Source: Lepidostoma basale
Taxonomy: Eukaryota; Arthropoda; Insecta; Trichoptera; Lepidostomatidae
Reading direction: 5' to 3'
Length of the DNA stretch: 64,000 bases
NCBI GenBank assembly: GCA_022606425.2
Contig: JAHDVF020001018.1
Location: 1,984,001-2,048,000 of the forward strand
Shown here: positions 11,166 through 21,544 of the stretch, piece by piece
Layout of the letters: each line of letters starts with the position of its first letter
Numbering within the stretch: position 1 is the stretch's first letter
Position numbers and translations under genes: made by a program
Notes under the pieces: model-generated
What the model was told of the DNA's origin: nothing
The model's input: the letters and a program-made list of their open reading frames with translations, nothing else
Databases searched by the model: none

Positions 11166-11385
11166 AGGAATTATGTGTCTTGAGATGAAGAGGTCCAGTT
11201 GTTCCTCCATCTCTTGCAGGTGGTCTTGCAGGTAGACGGTGTCCGGAGAGGATTTCCAAGTCTATCCCTATCCATTTTGTCTACATGGTCCCTCCAAAAT
11301 TTTCTTCTAGATCTACTCCACCGAACGATATCCTCTAATAATCCGGATACAATCTTGAGTTTTTCCAGCAATGATTCTTAGGACC
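11160..11385 (-). pseudogene. LINE C-terminal fragment, unassigned family
   Basis: The minus frame contains RSRRKFWRDHVDKMDRDRLG then NPLRTPST. This resembles the RxxWxGHVxRMDxxRLP block found after the RT domain in several LINE clades. It is short, with no catalytic domain. Confidence 0.5.
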
Positions 11386-11929
11386 TTAAAACTATAAATC
11401 CCACCAGTTAATACTTACATAATTGTTTATTAATAACCATTCTCTTCCTGTGTTATTCAAAAAAACAGACACGTTTTTTGTTGGCTCTCTCAAAATCAAA
11501 AGTTTTAAAATCCTTTTTATTTATAATATAAGTATGAGGATTTAACGCAATGTTGACTTACAATTCCAATATGTTCTCAAGTATTCCACTTAATTAGATT
11601 AACTTCATTATATTTTTATATCAATTGCTTTCTTATCTATTACTTATTTATTATAAAATAATAATTGATTATGTACCTGACTGGCTTTCTCGATTAAACG
11701 ATTAAATTCAGATGAAAAGTACATTAAATTATATTTATATTATACGGCGTAATATGATTAACTCTTTCAGTACAAAGTATGTTTTGAAGATCAACACTTT
11801 TTTTCCATTTCCGTTTTTTTTTTAATATTCGAATTAAGTTTTATAACTGAATCATATTACCTAAAAAAAGGACACAATTTGTATCTTACCGCAAATTTCA
11901 TTCCTAACAATTATGTGTTTATTCAGGTG

Positions 11930-12775
11930 TACCTCAAGGCTCAAACCATGGTCCACATTTTTCCTCGATTTTCATAAACGGTATCGCGGAGGCAACATAC
12001 TTTCTTTTATTTGCAGACCTAAAACTTTTCCTAAAAAAAACAACATTGGAGGACTGTTTGCGTTTCCAATCCGATATAGATAGGATTGTTGACTGGAGCA
12101 AACGCAACCATATTTACTTCAACATATTCGAACGTGGTATAATGTCATTTTCTAGGGCACTACATTACAAATTATCGATATTCTATGAGTAATGAAAGCC
12201 TCAAAAGTGTGTCTACAGTCAGAGGTCTTGGGATGACTTACGAAAGTCAATTGACATTCCGTGTCAGATCGAGAAGGTATGTGACGTTTCGATAAAGGTG
12301 CTGTTTTTTTTCTTCCAACAGTCTGGGTTTGACAGAGAAACCCGGATCCTAAAAACTCTCTACATAGCTCTAAGAGCTGTCGTGATATGGAGTCCTCATG
12401 AGGCTCAGTATTCTCAATGTTGGAGAGGGTCCAAAATAAATTCTTGAGAACCCTCTACCTGAGAGAGTACGGAGTATATTCTTGACTATTTCCAACGCCA
12501 TTTCTCTTGAGTATGCTAGGGTATAACTCCCTTGAGTATAATTTCCAGAGGAGGTGAGAGATTATTATTACGAGATTTTGTGATAGTTTGGCTCATCTGA
12601 GGGAAGTACTATCTTTATTATAATTGTATGGTATATATATTTTATTAATTTGTCATGCATCTTATGTTTCTCGCTCTTTTTATTAATCTATTATGTATTA
12701 CTTTAGTGTATTGGAAAAAAAATCTGTAATGCTTTAGATATGTTTAAAATAAATAAATGAAAATGAAAAAATGAA
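11930..12775 (+). pseudogene. LINE-J1-like reverse transcriptase, decayed
   Basis: RT blocks are visible: SGVPQGSNHGP (11929-11960 region), FLLFADLKLFL (12001-12033) and SDIDRIVDWSKRNHI. The catalytic box should be FADD; one aspartate codon is missing, giving FAD-L. Downstream are remnants of RGLGMTYESQLTFRV, an SPHEAQYS block and KFLRTLYLREYG. Multiple frameshifts and stops exclude function. An AT-rich 3' region ends near 12770 (AAATAAATGAAAATG). Confidence 0.7.
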
Positions 12776-13110
12776 TTACAGTGACGTATTGTTTCAAACT
12801 AACTGTTATATTGAGAACCCCTTTGTTCTGGGACAAATATGTCTTTTTGTTACTCATGGTTATCTGCGACAACACCGATATCAATTATTCTTTGCCCATT
12901 CACGCAAAACCAACCTGCCTATGGTAATGCCGGTAATATTATCAATTCGGACGTCGGAATATTTGGAAACCTTCTGAGATATGTTATTTCTTAGCATGTA
13001 AATGTGCTATGAACAATTTTAGATCGTTATTGTATGAATCGATTAAATGATTTTCTTTTGTTATGTTTCGTTTGTGTAAAATAAAAATAAATTACTATTA
13101 AAATAAAACC
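12776..13110 (+). pseudogene. LINE-J1 3' end fragment, second copy
   Basis: The frame gives FVLGQICLFVTHGYLRQHRY, then FFAHSRKTNLPMVMPV, equivalent to the FVPDxYLRQxxH...RTNLPxxMPVG block of J1. It follows the 3' region of the preceding copy, so these are two separate insertions. The AT-rich 3' region runs to about 13100. Confidence 0.6.
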
Positions 13111-14004
13111 ATAATATTAGGGAAGTCGGTTTGATGATTCCAAGCCAACCGTTGTGCACCTTAGATCACTGCCTGACTATCGATATTAATGAACTCTCCA
13201 AAAAAACTTTGCAAGAAATAATTTTTTAACGATGTAAATGGAACAAGAAATAGAATATACAGTTCTAGCACATATATTGTTGAAAATGCGGAATATCTTC
13301 GTAAGAAATCTAAAGTAAAGAATTCTGATAAATAAAATTCTCGTTACGATCCTATTGTGATATTATTTATTAGTATTAACCATAAAATTTATGTCAATCG
13401 ACTCGAAAGGCATAAAAGTTGATAAAAAAAATGATTGCGATCTTTGCGTAGGATAATAACCTTAAACTTTATTATCAATACATTAACATAACATTTATCC
13501 GGAGACAATGGTACATATAAAAGCTAATGACAATAGTAGAAACTCAAAGAATTTGCATATGTAATTGCAGAGTCGAACATATTTAACATACAATATCGAT
13601 CGATAAATTGAGCTACATCTGATACTCTCGTGAACTATAAGAACTGAGGTATTTTTATGACATATTTATATATAATATACACTAACACATACATATTATA
13701 TGTCTTTCTACATATATACTGTTATTTTGAGCGGAAACATAAATTCAAACCGAAAATGATTCTCTTTTAAAAACTGAAGAGGAGATTTTTGTATGCTTTA
13801 AAAATAAACATGATAAAATGACTTATATTTTAAGTACGAGTACTAAAGCAATTATTAGCGTGTAATTCCATAATTTATTTATTTAATTTGAGGTAACAGT
13901 GGTTATAATACATATAAAAACACATAGAAACAATAAAATAATAAAATAAGGCCAAACATGATAATAAAAATATAAATGATTAGTAGAATTAACTGTAGAG
14001 AACA
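13111..14004. other. AT-rich stretch, nothing recognised
   Basis: No open frame with motifs, no exon-like segment and no repeat match was found. Confidence 0.35.
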
Positions 14005-14190
14005 ATCGGGTGGTGGTCTAGGGGATAGAACGCTTGGCTCCTGATCCAGGGGATATGGGTTCAAGCCTGGACCCGACCAGATTCCTTCTTCATAATAATG
14101 AGCTATTTTATGCCCACATTGAAGATTGTAAAATAAATTCTAATATCATAGATTTAAATCCTTGGGATTAGCATTAAAAAAAAAAAAAAA
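14005..14190 (+). mobile_element. SINE-B, tRNA-derived SINE
   Basis: The head reads GGTGGTCTAGGGGATAGAAC (A-box-like), then CTCCTGATCCAGGGG and GGTTCAAGCCTGGACC (B-box-like). The body contains CTTCTTCATAATAATGAGC, ATTGAAGATTGTAAAATAAA and TCATAGATTTAAATCC, and it ends in a 15-base A run at 14175-14190. A second copy lies in opposite orientation at 14576-14750. Confidence 0.8.
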
Positions 14191-14443
14191 TTGGACATTA
14201 ATGATTTAGATATGAATTAAAACACTATACATAAACCATACCGTGGTTAAATACAATGTGATTTATTTTGTATCTATAAGTTTAAAATGTCTAACCACAA
14301 ATAAAAATTTAATTACAACACCTACTGTTCGACAGTGGAAAAAAAATGTTACAATTTTTATGAAAATCATTAAAATATATTATTTTTCTTTTTTTTTAAT
14401 ATACTTTGTATACAACACAATTTTTTAAAACAAATTTAAATTA

Positions 14444-14489
14444 AATATTAAACATGTTTCGGACTACCCGGTCCATCCTCAGTGATATT
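14444..14489 (-). ncRNA. Predicted hammerhead ribozyme (HH-A)
   Basis: On the minus strand: AATATCA, CTGAGGA, extra T, helix II GGAC/GTCC with loop CGGGTA, GAAAC, AT, GTT, then TAATATT. Core positions are intact, with H17 = T at 14451. Helix I has one C/A mismatch. Confidence 0.72.
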
Positions 14490-14575
14490 ACATAGATATT
14501 TAAAATATTATAAAATTGTTTACAAATATGAGCGTTTTGACAGATGTTATTATTTATTTATTTATTATTAAAAAA

Positions 14576-14750
14576 AAAGACTAACACCAAAGATTTAAAT
14601 CAATGATATTAGAATTTATTTTACAATCTTCAATGGGAGCAGAAAATAGCTCATTATTATGAAGAAGGAATCTGGTCGTGTCCAGGCTCGAACCCAAGCC
14701 CTCTGGATCAGGAGCCAAGCTTCTATCCCCTAGACCGCCACCCGATTCAA
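14576..14750 (-). mobile_element. SINE-B, second copy
   Basis: Reverse-complement match to 14005-14190: the tRNA-like head lies at 14750-14690 (GGCGGTCTAGGGGATAG, GGTTCGAGCCTGGACAC) and the A-rich tail at 14571-14580. With the other copy it forms an inverted SINE pair about 400 bp apart. Confidence 0.8.
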
Positions 14751-15030
14751 AAAGGTTCATGTAGGAAATTTTATTTTGTAAAACTTTATATAAAATAATT
14801 AATTTGAATGAAAAATAAGTTTTAATTTTATTTAATTTAACTTACTGCCATGTTCTGGTACCTATATAAAATTTCGCTAAGCTTATTATAAGCTTCGTAT
14901 TAAAAAAAAAACTTTGGTATGATTATCCAATTCATGTCCAAGCTTGTGTGTCCGAACATGTTTGGTTTTGTTTTTTTAATAAAGTGTATGTTGTATACAA
15001 AGTATAAAAAAATCATTGTTCAAAAACCCA

Positions 15031-16590
15031 AAAATGCCTTATTTATCGTTTATTAAGAATGATACAATTGGAAGTAGTATAAAAATGCCTTATTTATCGT
15101 TTATTAAGAATGATACAATTGGAAGTAGCAAAAAATGCCTTATTTATCGTTTATTAAGAATGATACAATTGGAAGTAGTAAAAAAATGCCTTATTTATCG
15201 TTTATTAAGAATGATACAATTGGAAGTAGTATAAAATTGCCTTATTTATCGTTTATTAAGAATGATACAATTGGAAGTAGCAAAAAATGCCTTATTTATC
15301 GTTTATTAAGAATGATACAATTGGAAGTAGTAAAAAAATGCCTTATTTATCGTTTATTAAGAATGATACAATTGGAAGTAGTAAAAAAATGCCTTATTTA
15401 TCTTATATTAAGAATGATACAATTGGAAGTAGTAAAAAAATGCCTTATTTATCGTTTATTAAGAATGATACAATTGGAAGTAGTAAAGAAATGCCTTATT
15501 TATCGTTCATTAAGAATGATACAATTGGAAGTAGTAAAAAAATGCCTTATTTATCTTTTATTAAGAATGATACAATTGGAAGTAGTAAAAAAAATGCCTT
15601 ATTTATCAGAATGATACTATTGGAAGTAGTAAAAAAATGCCTTATTTATCGTTTATTTAGAATGATGGAAGTAGTAAAAAAATGCCTTATTTATCTTATA
15701 TTAAGAATGATACAATTGGAAGTAGTAAAAAAATGCCTTATTTATCGTTTATTAAGAATGATACAATTGGAAGTAGTAAAGAAATGCCTTATTTATCGTT
15801 CATTAAGAATGATACAATTGGAAGTAGTAAAAAAATGCCTTATTTATCTTATATTAAGAATGATACAATTGGAAGTAGTAAAAAAATGCCTTATTTATCG
15901 TTTATTAAGAATGATACAATTGGAAGTAGTAAAGAAATGCCTTATTTATCGTTCATTAAGAATGATACAATTGGAAGTAGTAAAAAAATGCCTTATTTAT
16001 CTTATATTAAGAATGATACAATTGGAAGTAGTAAAAAAATGCCTTATTTATCGTTTATTAAGAATGATACAATTGGAAGTAGTAAAGAAATGCCTTATTT
16101 ATCGTTCATTAAGAATGATACAATTGGAAGTAGTAAAAAAATGCCTTATTTATCTTTTATTAAGAATGATACAATTGGAAGTAGTAAAAAAAATGCCTTA
16201 TTTATCAGAATGATACTATTGGAAGTAGTAAAAAAATGCCTTATTTATCGTTTATTTAGAATGATGCAATTGGAAGTAGTAAAAAAATGCCTTATTTATC
16301 GTTTATTAAGAATGATACAATTGGAAGTAGTAAAAAAATGCTTTATTTATCGTTTATTAAGAATGATACAATTGGAAGTAGTAAAAAAATGCCTTCTTTA
16401 TCGTTTATTAAGAATGATACAATTGGAAGTAGTAAAAAAATGCCTTATTTATCGTTTATTAAGAATGATACAATTGGAAGTAGTAAAAAAATGCCTTATT
16501 TATCGTTTATTAAGAATGATACAATTGGAAGTAGTAAAAAAATGCCTTATTTATCGTTTATTAAGAATGATACAATTGGAAATAGTAAAA
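15031..16590. repeat. 51-bp tandem array (minisatellite) with higher-order units
   Basis: About 30 head-to-tail units read AATGCCTTATTTATCG, TTTATTAAGAATGATAC, then AATTGGAAGTAGTAAAAA. Most units are 51 bp, with some of 49-52 bp from changes in the A run. Three-unit blocks defined by TTATATTAAG, then TTTATTAAG with TAAAGAAATG, then TTCATTAAG repeat at about 15395-15545, 15680-15830, 15835-15985 and 15985-16135. A shortened unit (TTTATCAGAATGATACTATT) occurs twice about 599 bp apart (near 15600 and 16200). Because 51 is divisible by three, long repetitive frames appear in two phases, but A-run changes shift the phase, which argues against coding. Confidence 0.95.
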
Positions 16591-16974
16591 TTGTGAACTA
16601 TCTTATGCGGTGGCATATTAAAAAAAATGCTTGTATCTTCTAACTTATTTATCGTTCGGTTAATCGGATTTGTATCTCATAACATTAAGGCGGTGCACCA
16701 CATCGACGCCACTCGCGGTCTGGAGTGACAAAGGTGGCGGGTCGTGAGGTCGCCCGCATTCGCGAGCAGATCGGTTCTATCGCCGGTATTGGGCCCTGGT
16801 CTGACGTACCGTGTTATAGTATCGGGCTAGCGGTGGTACTATTGAACTTTACCTGTGTTTGAAGGAGTGTCTCGCGAATAAGGCAGATCTGACCTCGTCT
16901 TACCCATTCGGACGCAAAACAAAATCACGCATAATCAAAAAAAAATGCGCGACATTTGTCTTGTTCTTTTTTAT
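16591..16974. other. GC-richer unique segment, function unknown
   Basis: Positions 16685-16925 are much richer in G+C and CpG than their surroundings (for example GTGGCGGGTCGTGAGGTCGC). Neither strand gives a long frame. No tRNA fold or splice-flanked exon stands out. It could be an old TE piece or an unrecognised non-coding region. Confidence 0.3.
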
Positions 16975-17230
16975 ACTAACTAACTAACCATCACGCCGTC
17001 TCCACACTTTAACCGATGCGGCACTCCATCCTCCTCTTTTCGCCCCGCGGGAGACGCGGTGTGATGGGTTGCGAACCTCTTCACCACCAATAGGCATCTC
17101 CCGCGCACACGTCGATCTTCCAACATCCACTAAATAAATCTAAAACAAATAATATAAAATACAATGATATAAAATAAAATAACTAAAGAAAAGTAATTTA
17201 ACACAAAATGTTCTTTTTAGATGGTGCACA
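16975..17230 (-). mobile_element. SINE-C: SINE-like element with LINE-A 3' tail
   Basis: On the minus strand it carries GTGCGCGGGAGATGCC, GAGGTTCGCAACCCATC (B-box-like), CGCGTCTCCCGCGGGG and TGCCGCATCGGTTAAAG, then AGACGGCGTGATGGTTAG and the TTAG tail at 16976-16990. The last part equals the LINE-A 3' end. The same arrangement occurs at 25800-26095, where about 30 more bases of LINE-A 3' sequence are kept. It has no coding capacity, so LINE-A machinery is the inferred source of mobility. Confidence 0.65.
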
Positions 17231-17298
17231 TATTGTCTATTTAATTTATGTTTTTTATATACTTTGTATATACAACACTAACTTTAAATTTTTTTTTA

Positions 17299-17344
17299 AA
17301 TATCAGACATGTTTCGGACAACCCGGTCCTTCCTCAGTGATATT
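17299..17344 (-). ncRNA. Predicted hammerhead ribozyme (HH-A, best copy)
   Basis: On the minus strand: helix I AATATCA paired with TGATATT (7 bp); core CTGAGGA; extra A; helix II GGAC/GTCC with loop CGGGTT; GAAAC; AT; GTC; predicted cleavage after the C complementary to 17306. Every conserved core nucleotide is canonical. The short helix III is self-complementary (CATG), fitting dimeric cleavage as described for small hammerheads in PLEs. Activity is inferred, not shown. Confidence 0.82.
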
Positions 17345-17418
17345 ATAAAGATACTTAATATTATAAAATTGTTTACAAATATATTTGTTAACAACTTTTT
17401 AATATTAAATATCGTTAT

Positions 17419-17464
17419 AATATCACTGAGGAAGGACCGGGTAGTCTGAAACATGTTTGATATT
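17419..17464 (+). ncRNA. Predicted hammerhead ribozyme (HH-A)
   Basis: Helix I AATATCA 17419-17425 with TGATATT 17458-17464; core CTGAGGA 17426-17432; extra A; helix II GGAC/GTCT (one G-U pair); GAAAC 17448-17452; AT; GTT, cleavage predicted after T17457. It is the partner of the minus-strand copy 75 bp to the left, pointing away from it. Confidence 0.8.
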
Positions 17465-17562
17465 TAATCAATTGCAAACAGTATCGACACCAAGACTTCA
17501 TCTGCACTATCAGCAACGAGAACAGCATCGTCCGCGTAAAGCAGATGATTTTTTTTACAATT
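17465..17562 (-). pseudogene. LINE-A RT catalytic-box fragment
   Basis: The minus strand encodes NHLLYADDAVLVADSADEVL. This keeps the YADD catalytic box of reverse transcriptase. The equivalent at 53060-53110 reads YADN. The fragment is about 100 bp and is cut by the HH-A element at 17465. Confidence 0.75.
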
Positions 17563-17649
17563 AATATTATTCTTATCAAATAATTTTTGTATACCTTTAA
17601 ATCATTAACGTTTAAGGCATCTCAACTAACAAAAGATAATCAAATGACA

Positions 17650-18145
17650 ACAACAACAACAAACCGTCACGCCGTTTCCCCGCAGGGGTAGGCAGAGAGA
17701 ATGGACCGCCACACTACTCTATCCTGGCACACCTCTCTAGCTTCCTCCACATTCATACATCGAGTCGCACGCACCTCGATTCTTCCGGCTTCTGACATGA
17801 CCAACTTTTAATATTTGATTTATTTGGTCATGCCAGGTTTTCCTCGGTCTACCTCGACTCCTTACTCCATTAACATTGTTAACGTTTACTTTTTTAACCA
17901 TTCTTTCTTCACCCATGCGCTCCATATGTCCGAACCAACGAAGCGAACCTTTCATAATTTTGTTCATAATACCTTCTTTCGCTCTACATTCCTTCCTAAT
18001 ATCAGCATTTGAGATTCTGTCGTACATCGTTCTACCACACATACGTCTTAGGGACCTCTTCTCTACCGCATTTATTCTGCTCTCATCTTTCTTCTGCCAG
18101 TTCCATGCTTCGCTTCCATACATAACGATTGGAACCATACATAAG
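17650..18145 (-). pseudogene. LINE-A fragment with (TTG)n tail
   Basis: Open over about 133 codons on the minus strand: MYGSEAWNWQKKDESRINAV, RRMCGRTMYDRISNADIRKE, SLRWFGHMERMGEERMVKKV and RGRPRKTWHDQINQILKVGH. A one-base shift near 17740 precedes the terminal block. The element ends with GTTGTTGTTGTTGTCA-type repeats at 17648-17663. The 5' end is truncated at GSEAW. Confidence 0.85.
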
Positions 18146-18149
18146 GGTT

Positions 18150-18305
18150 GGAATTGGAATAATCAAATGATTTTACTGAAATCTCTTGATGGAAGTTCAT
18201 TTTAAACAGACTACTGACGAGTCTGTCGATGCCAGCGAGCCTCGCGAAAATGGTCGCCGTCGAAATAAAGAAAAAAGTGGAAATAGTTAAAAAAAAACAT
18301 CAACT
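18150..18305 (+). repeat. HH-D repeat, single copy
   Basis: It starts with TTTTACTGAAATCTCTTGAT, then TCTGTCGATGCCAGCGAGCC, GCGAAAATGGTCGCCGTC and AATAAAGAAAAAAGTGG. The same order forms the palindrome at 47395-47640. The hammerhead-like core reads CTGTCGA (A6 changed to T) and GAAAA replaces GAAAC. Confidence 0.55.
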
Positions 18306-18665
18306 CTAAAGGATGTATTCTGTTTTCACCCTTCTTCTGTCAGTTCGCTTCCATACATTAGGGTTGGAACCAGACTCCTTTATGAAGCCTATTTTCACAT
18401 TCATATACCATATTATATTTGGTTTAACTGTCAAAATAAATCGTGTTTTGAGCGAATTTAGGATTTTCTTTACATAATTTTTAGAAATTTTATTAATGTC
18501 GTCCATTAAATTCATTTAATTAAATTTATTTTGGTATACATTACTTTTACATCACTTAGGTTTAAGGAATCTCATATCATAAAGATTTATTCTGCTTTCA
18601 CCTTTCGTCTGCCAGTTCCATACTTCGCTTTTATATATACATAAGGGATGGAACTAGAACTTCAT
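18306..18665 (-). pseudogene. LINE-A slivers
   Basis: Two short minus-strand pieces (about 18310-18370 and 18580-18640) match the LINE-A block around MYGSEAWNWQ / DESRIN. They sit in a local duplication: TTTTCACATTCATATACCAT near 18393 is echoed as TTTTCACTTTCATATACTAT near 18678. Confidence 0.55.
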
Positions 18666-18943
18666 TGTGAAAGCCATTTTCACTTTCATATACTATAATA
18701 TTTTGTTTAACTGTCAGAAAAAACAGTGGTTTAAGCGATTTTTTTAAAAATATACATATTTTTATTTAATTTATTATTGTATAAATAACCGTAAAATAAT
18801 ATGTGAGGCTACTTTTAATAAAATGTGTGCTCAGGCGAAAATAAGTAAAAAAAAGTAGCCTAACTCGGTATATTGAATAAGAATGGATTGACCATTGTGT
18901 GTGGTAATCAGTACATCGCAGTGGAATAAGGATGGGATAAAAA

Positions 18944-19201
18944 TCAACAAAAAAATTGATGCAAAGTTAAATTAAAATTGATGACCGGGCCTGACAGGGT
19001 CAAACAAAAGTGTGAAATGTCTGGCGCCGCCAGGGCGCCGCGGTTATCATTATTCGCCACACGTCTTCTGCCAATAGTGTCGGCCGTTCGACAAATGTAG
19101 GCTGCACTCTGAAAAAGTGTTCCTACACGCCCCCCTAGGAGTTTTTGCCAAGTCCCCTCTTGCCTCCGCACCGCCATCTTAGACGTACCGTGCTCAATCA
19201 T
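18944..19201 (-). other. GC-rich segment with 85-codon open frame, unknown
   Basis: Positions 18985-19175 are G+C-rich within AT-rich DNA. The minus frame (MIEHGTSKMAVRRQEGTWQK and onward, including RTADTIGRRRVANNDN) shows no known motif. The frame has no clear splice sites or initiation context and could be transposon-derived. No function is assigned. Confidence 0.25.
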
Positions 19202-19539
19202 TTTCGTTAATTCTCCACTAATATATGCCGCTGTCTATGCTGGAACAATGAACTGGCTTAGAATAATTTGTTTGGAACGACTTGTCTATACACATTGTGT
19301 TCCTACTTGCCCACATAATCTTAGGTAACTTTAGCATCTCTTTATTTAATGCTTATAGGTACATCAAACACACACGACTCTGCATGTGGATAGAATATTT
19401 CGAGCGTTTGAAAACCTTGGAAAACGTATAAATTTAACCTCCAATGTGCGGCTGCCTTTATTTGCAGTAAAAACAATTGGTCTTGAACTGCAGCAGACTG
19501 TATTTGCAGCTCATACAGATCGTACCACTTGGGCTTCAT

Positions 19540-20240
19540 CATTCGGACCGGAAGGGTTTTCAGAGATTCGAATGTGCTCAGAGTACTATACAATTCATTG
19601 GTTCGGAGCAGACTCGAAAGTGGTTCTGTGATATAGAGTCCGCACGAGGCGAGATATTCCTATTATGCTGGAGAGGGTTCAGAAAAAAATTCTGAGGTAT
19701 CTCTACATGAAGGAGTATGGCAGCTATCCATGGCTCTATCCCACAGCATTTCTTTTGGGAATGTTGGGGTCTAATTTTCTGCAGCTTCAAAGAGACGGGT
19801 TTCTCATAACCCGTTTCTTTAGATCATTTAGGGGATATTTTGAAAACTCAGCCGTGCTGGAGGGTGTAGGTCTTTTTGTTCCCGACAGATATCTCCGACA
19901 GCACCAGCATATATTGTTCTTTCTTTCCGCAGCAAGAACCAACCTACCTCTAATAATGCCGGTGGGAAGAGCAATCAGTCTGCTGAACAAAATTACCTCG
20001 GAGATCGACGTCTTTCATATTAGTGAAATTACGTTCAGAAGAAAAATACTCAACTTTAGAGAGTATTTTGTCTTAACTAAAGAAAAATACTTAACTTTAG
20101 AGAGTATTTTGTCTTCCTAATGTTGAACCGTCTCTCATGCGTTCCTGATTCTTTTTTATCCTATTTCAAATAAATGCCTTAAACTGTAATTATGTTTGTA
20201 ATATCTTTCGAGTGAATAAATAAACTGATTAAAATGATTA
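19540..20240 (+). pseudogene. LINE-J1 3' portion
   Basis: Frames encode FRDSNVLRVLYNSLVRSRLE, SPHEARYS, then MLERVQKKILRYLYMKEYGS through RAISLLNKITSEIDVFHISE, stopping at TAA 20118-20120. It has an in-frame stop in the WSPHE motif and a frameshift near 19665. A duplication of about 39 bp (ACTTTAGAGAGTATTTTGTC twice) lies at 20045-20120. A 3' UTR follows to about 20240, with AATAAATAAACTGATT. The RT catalytic region is absent. Confidence 0.8.
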
Positions 20241-20309
20241 AACAGATTAATCTAAAAATAATATTACTCACAAATTTGTAGTAAGGAACTGAAATAAAAA
20301 GTTTTTTTT

Positions 20310-20525
20310 AGATATTTATTTATTGTTTCTTGAACAATGATGTAAAACTCCATAATAAATAATGAATACTAATGAAAACGACTGTTTTCTAGTAGTTTTA
20401 TTACATTTTATGTGAATAACATGTTTTGCCTGTCTAAGGCATTATACCTTTAAATTTGCCTTTCACAGGATACACATGTAATTTACATAAAATATAATTA
20501 AACTTCTAGAAAACAGCCGTAAAAT
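20310..20525. repeat. HH-B palindrome, diverged
   Basis: It has TTTATTGTTTCTTGAACAAT, CTGTTTTCTAGTAGTTTTAT, ACATGTTTTGCCTGTC, a short centre, then AACTTCTAGAAAACAG. The hammerhead-like core is lost on both sides. Confidence 0.6.
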
Positions 20526-20549
20526 GATTTGATCCATAAAAAATATTAA

Positions 20550-20650
20550 TAAGATCCGTACCTATATGGACTTGGATCTTCTGGCTTACAGATGTTCAGC
20601 TCATGTGGCTATTCCTCTTACGTCTGATGGGAACTTTGTTAGAAGGTGAT
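20550..20650 (-). mobile_element. LINE-J2 3' end fragment
   Basis: The minus strand carries CACCTTCTAACAAAG, CAGACGTAAGAGGAATAGCC and CATGAGCTGAACATCTGTAA, then AGAAGATCCAAGTCC. This is the J2 3' UTR and tail. Confidence 0.75.
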
Positions 20651-20779
20651 TTGGTGGGTGGAAACATAATATATAAAATGTTAAGGTATTTTAGGAACCA
20701 CTTTATGTTGGCAATATATAATAAATAATACATTTATTTTACTTCGCGTTATTGAGATTTTTTTTCAACATAAATTAAA

Positions 20780-21044
20780 ATCTCAAACGTACCAGTTGCA
20801 ATAACATTGATTATATTGGACGGCGGATGCAGCATTCTGTGTGGTCCTGGAGCGCATTCAGAGATCAGTCGGCCTTTTCAAAGTGCATCAAAGACCTGCA
20901 TTGGTCTAGAGCTGATTGATGCAGCTTTTGTGCATCGCATTCTGCAGCCGAGCGGGACTAATGCGCCATTGTGGCGTGATTGCGAGTAAGGGAATAATGG
21001 CATTGCTGATTGGTGGATATGGATAGACACAGGGCCGGTTTCAG
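20780..21044. other. GC-richer unique segment, unknown
   Basis: 20815-21010 has balanced base composition and an open frame of 60 codons on the plus strand without motifs. GATGCAGC and GTGCATC sequences recur in it, but no stable RNA class is recognised. Confidence 0.25.
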
Positions 21045-21265
21045 GACTTTATCACGCTGTCTCACCGAAGGGATAGGCAGAAATAACTTACCGCCACACT
21101 GTTCTTTCGTTACGTTCTTCTCTCGATTCCTCAACATTCATACATAGTGTCATGTACGCACGTCGATTTCTCCGACTCACATGGCCGACATTACATATTT
21201 GATTGATTTGATCATGCCCTGTATTCCTCGGTGTTCCTCTATTTCTAGTTCCGTTTACGTCGTTA
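21045..21265 (-). pseudogene. LINE-A 3' fragment
   Basis: The minus strand holds the RNRGTPRNT.HDQINQI block, RRACMTLCMNVEESRE and the terminal GETA-equivalent, but the short tandem tail is missing. Its upstream side is cut at 21265 (after GTTAACATATG) by SINE-A tail sequence. Confidence 0.7.
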
Positions 21266-21269
21266 ACAT

Positions 21270-21515
21270 ATGCTTTATTATTATTATTATTATTATGATT
21301 TTGTTGAATCGCTCTTTACACCATGACAGCATGAGCCGAATCGATGGATCTTTGGTCTCGTGTAGAATTCACGTGACAATAAAATGGCGATAGATTAGCT
21401 ACCTATCAAATGACACGAGAATCACTATGATAGCTACCCTTTACATAGATTTGGCTCATGCTGTCATGATGTAAAGAGCGATTCAACAAAATAATAATAA
21501 TAATTTGTCCGAAAC
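21270..21515. mobile_element. Inverted pair of SINE-A 3' ends
   Basis: Minus-oriented tail first: TTATTATTATTATGATTTTG, TTGAATCGCTCTTTAC, CATGACAGCATGAGCC. Then a plus-oriented body and tail: GTGACAATAAAATGGCGATA, CTATGATAGCTACCC, TGATGTAAAGAGCGATTC and AACAAAATAATAATAATAA. The tRNA-like heads are absent. Confidence 0.75.
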
Positions 21516-21544
21516 ATCTCAGGGATTCATTTTTAATTGTCATA

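Larger units (their letters stand above)
14388..15008. repeat. HH-A palindrome interrupted by SINE-B
   Basis: The left terminus ATACTTTGTATACAACAC is near 14400 and the right terminus GTATGTTGTATACAAAG near 14986-15003. Between them lie the minus-strand hammerhead at 14444-14489, the family spacer to about 14570, then SINE-B (14576-14750) and about 180 bp of other sequence. The right half is reduced to its outer end (GAACATGTTTGG). Confidence 0.65.
17255..17470. repeat. HH-A palindrome with two intact hammerheads
   Basis: The left terminus TATACTTTGTATATACAACA is at 17257-17276. The element contains two divergent hammerhead units around an AT-rich centre (17345-17418). The right terminus beyond 17470 is missing, replaced by LINE-A sequence. 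Confidence 0.8.

Noticed and set aside
15031..16590. CRISPR-like array
   Set aside because: The units are contiguous with no unique spacers, and the DNA is from an animal genome.
15016..16643. Long open frames (up to 308 codons) of a repetitive MPYLSFIKNDTIGSS or CLIYRLLRMIQLEVV protein
   Set aside because: They follow from a 51-bp tandem unit. Two phases are open at once and the A-run length changes switch phase between units, so there is no sign of selection on one frame.
18944..19201. 85-codon minus-strand frame as a host gene
   Set aside because: No domain, splice site or start context was found. Kept only as an unknown GC-rich segment.
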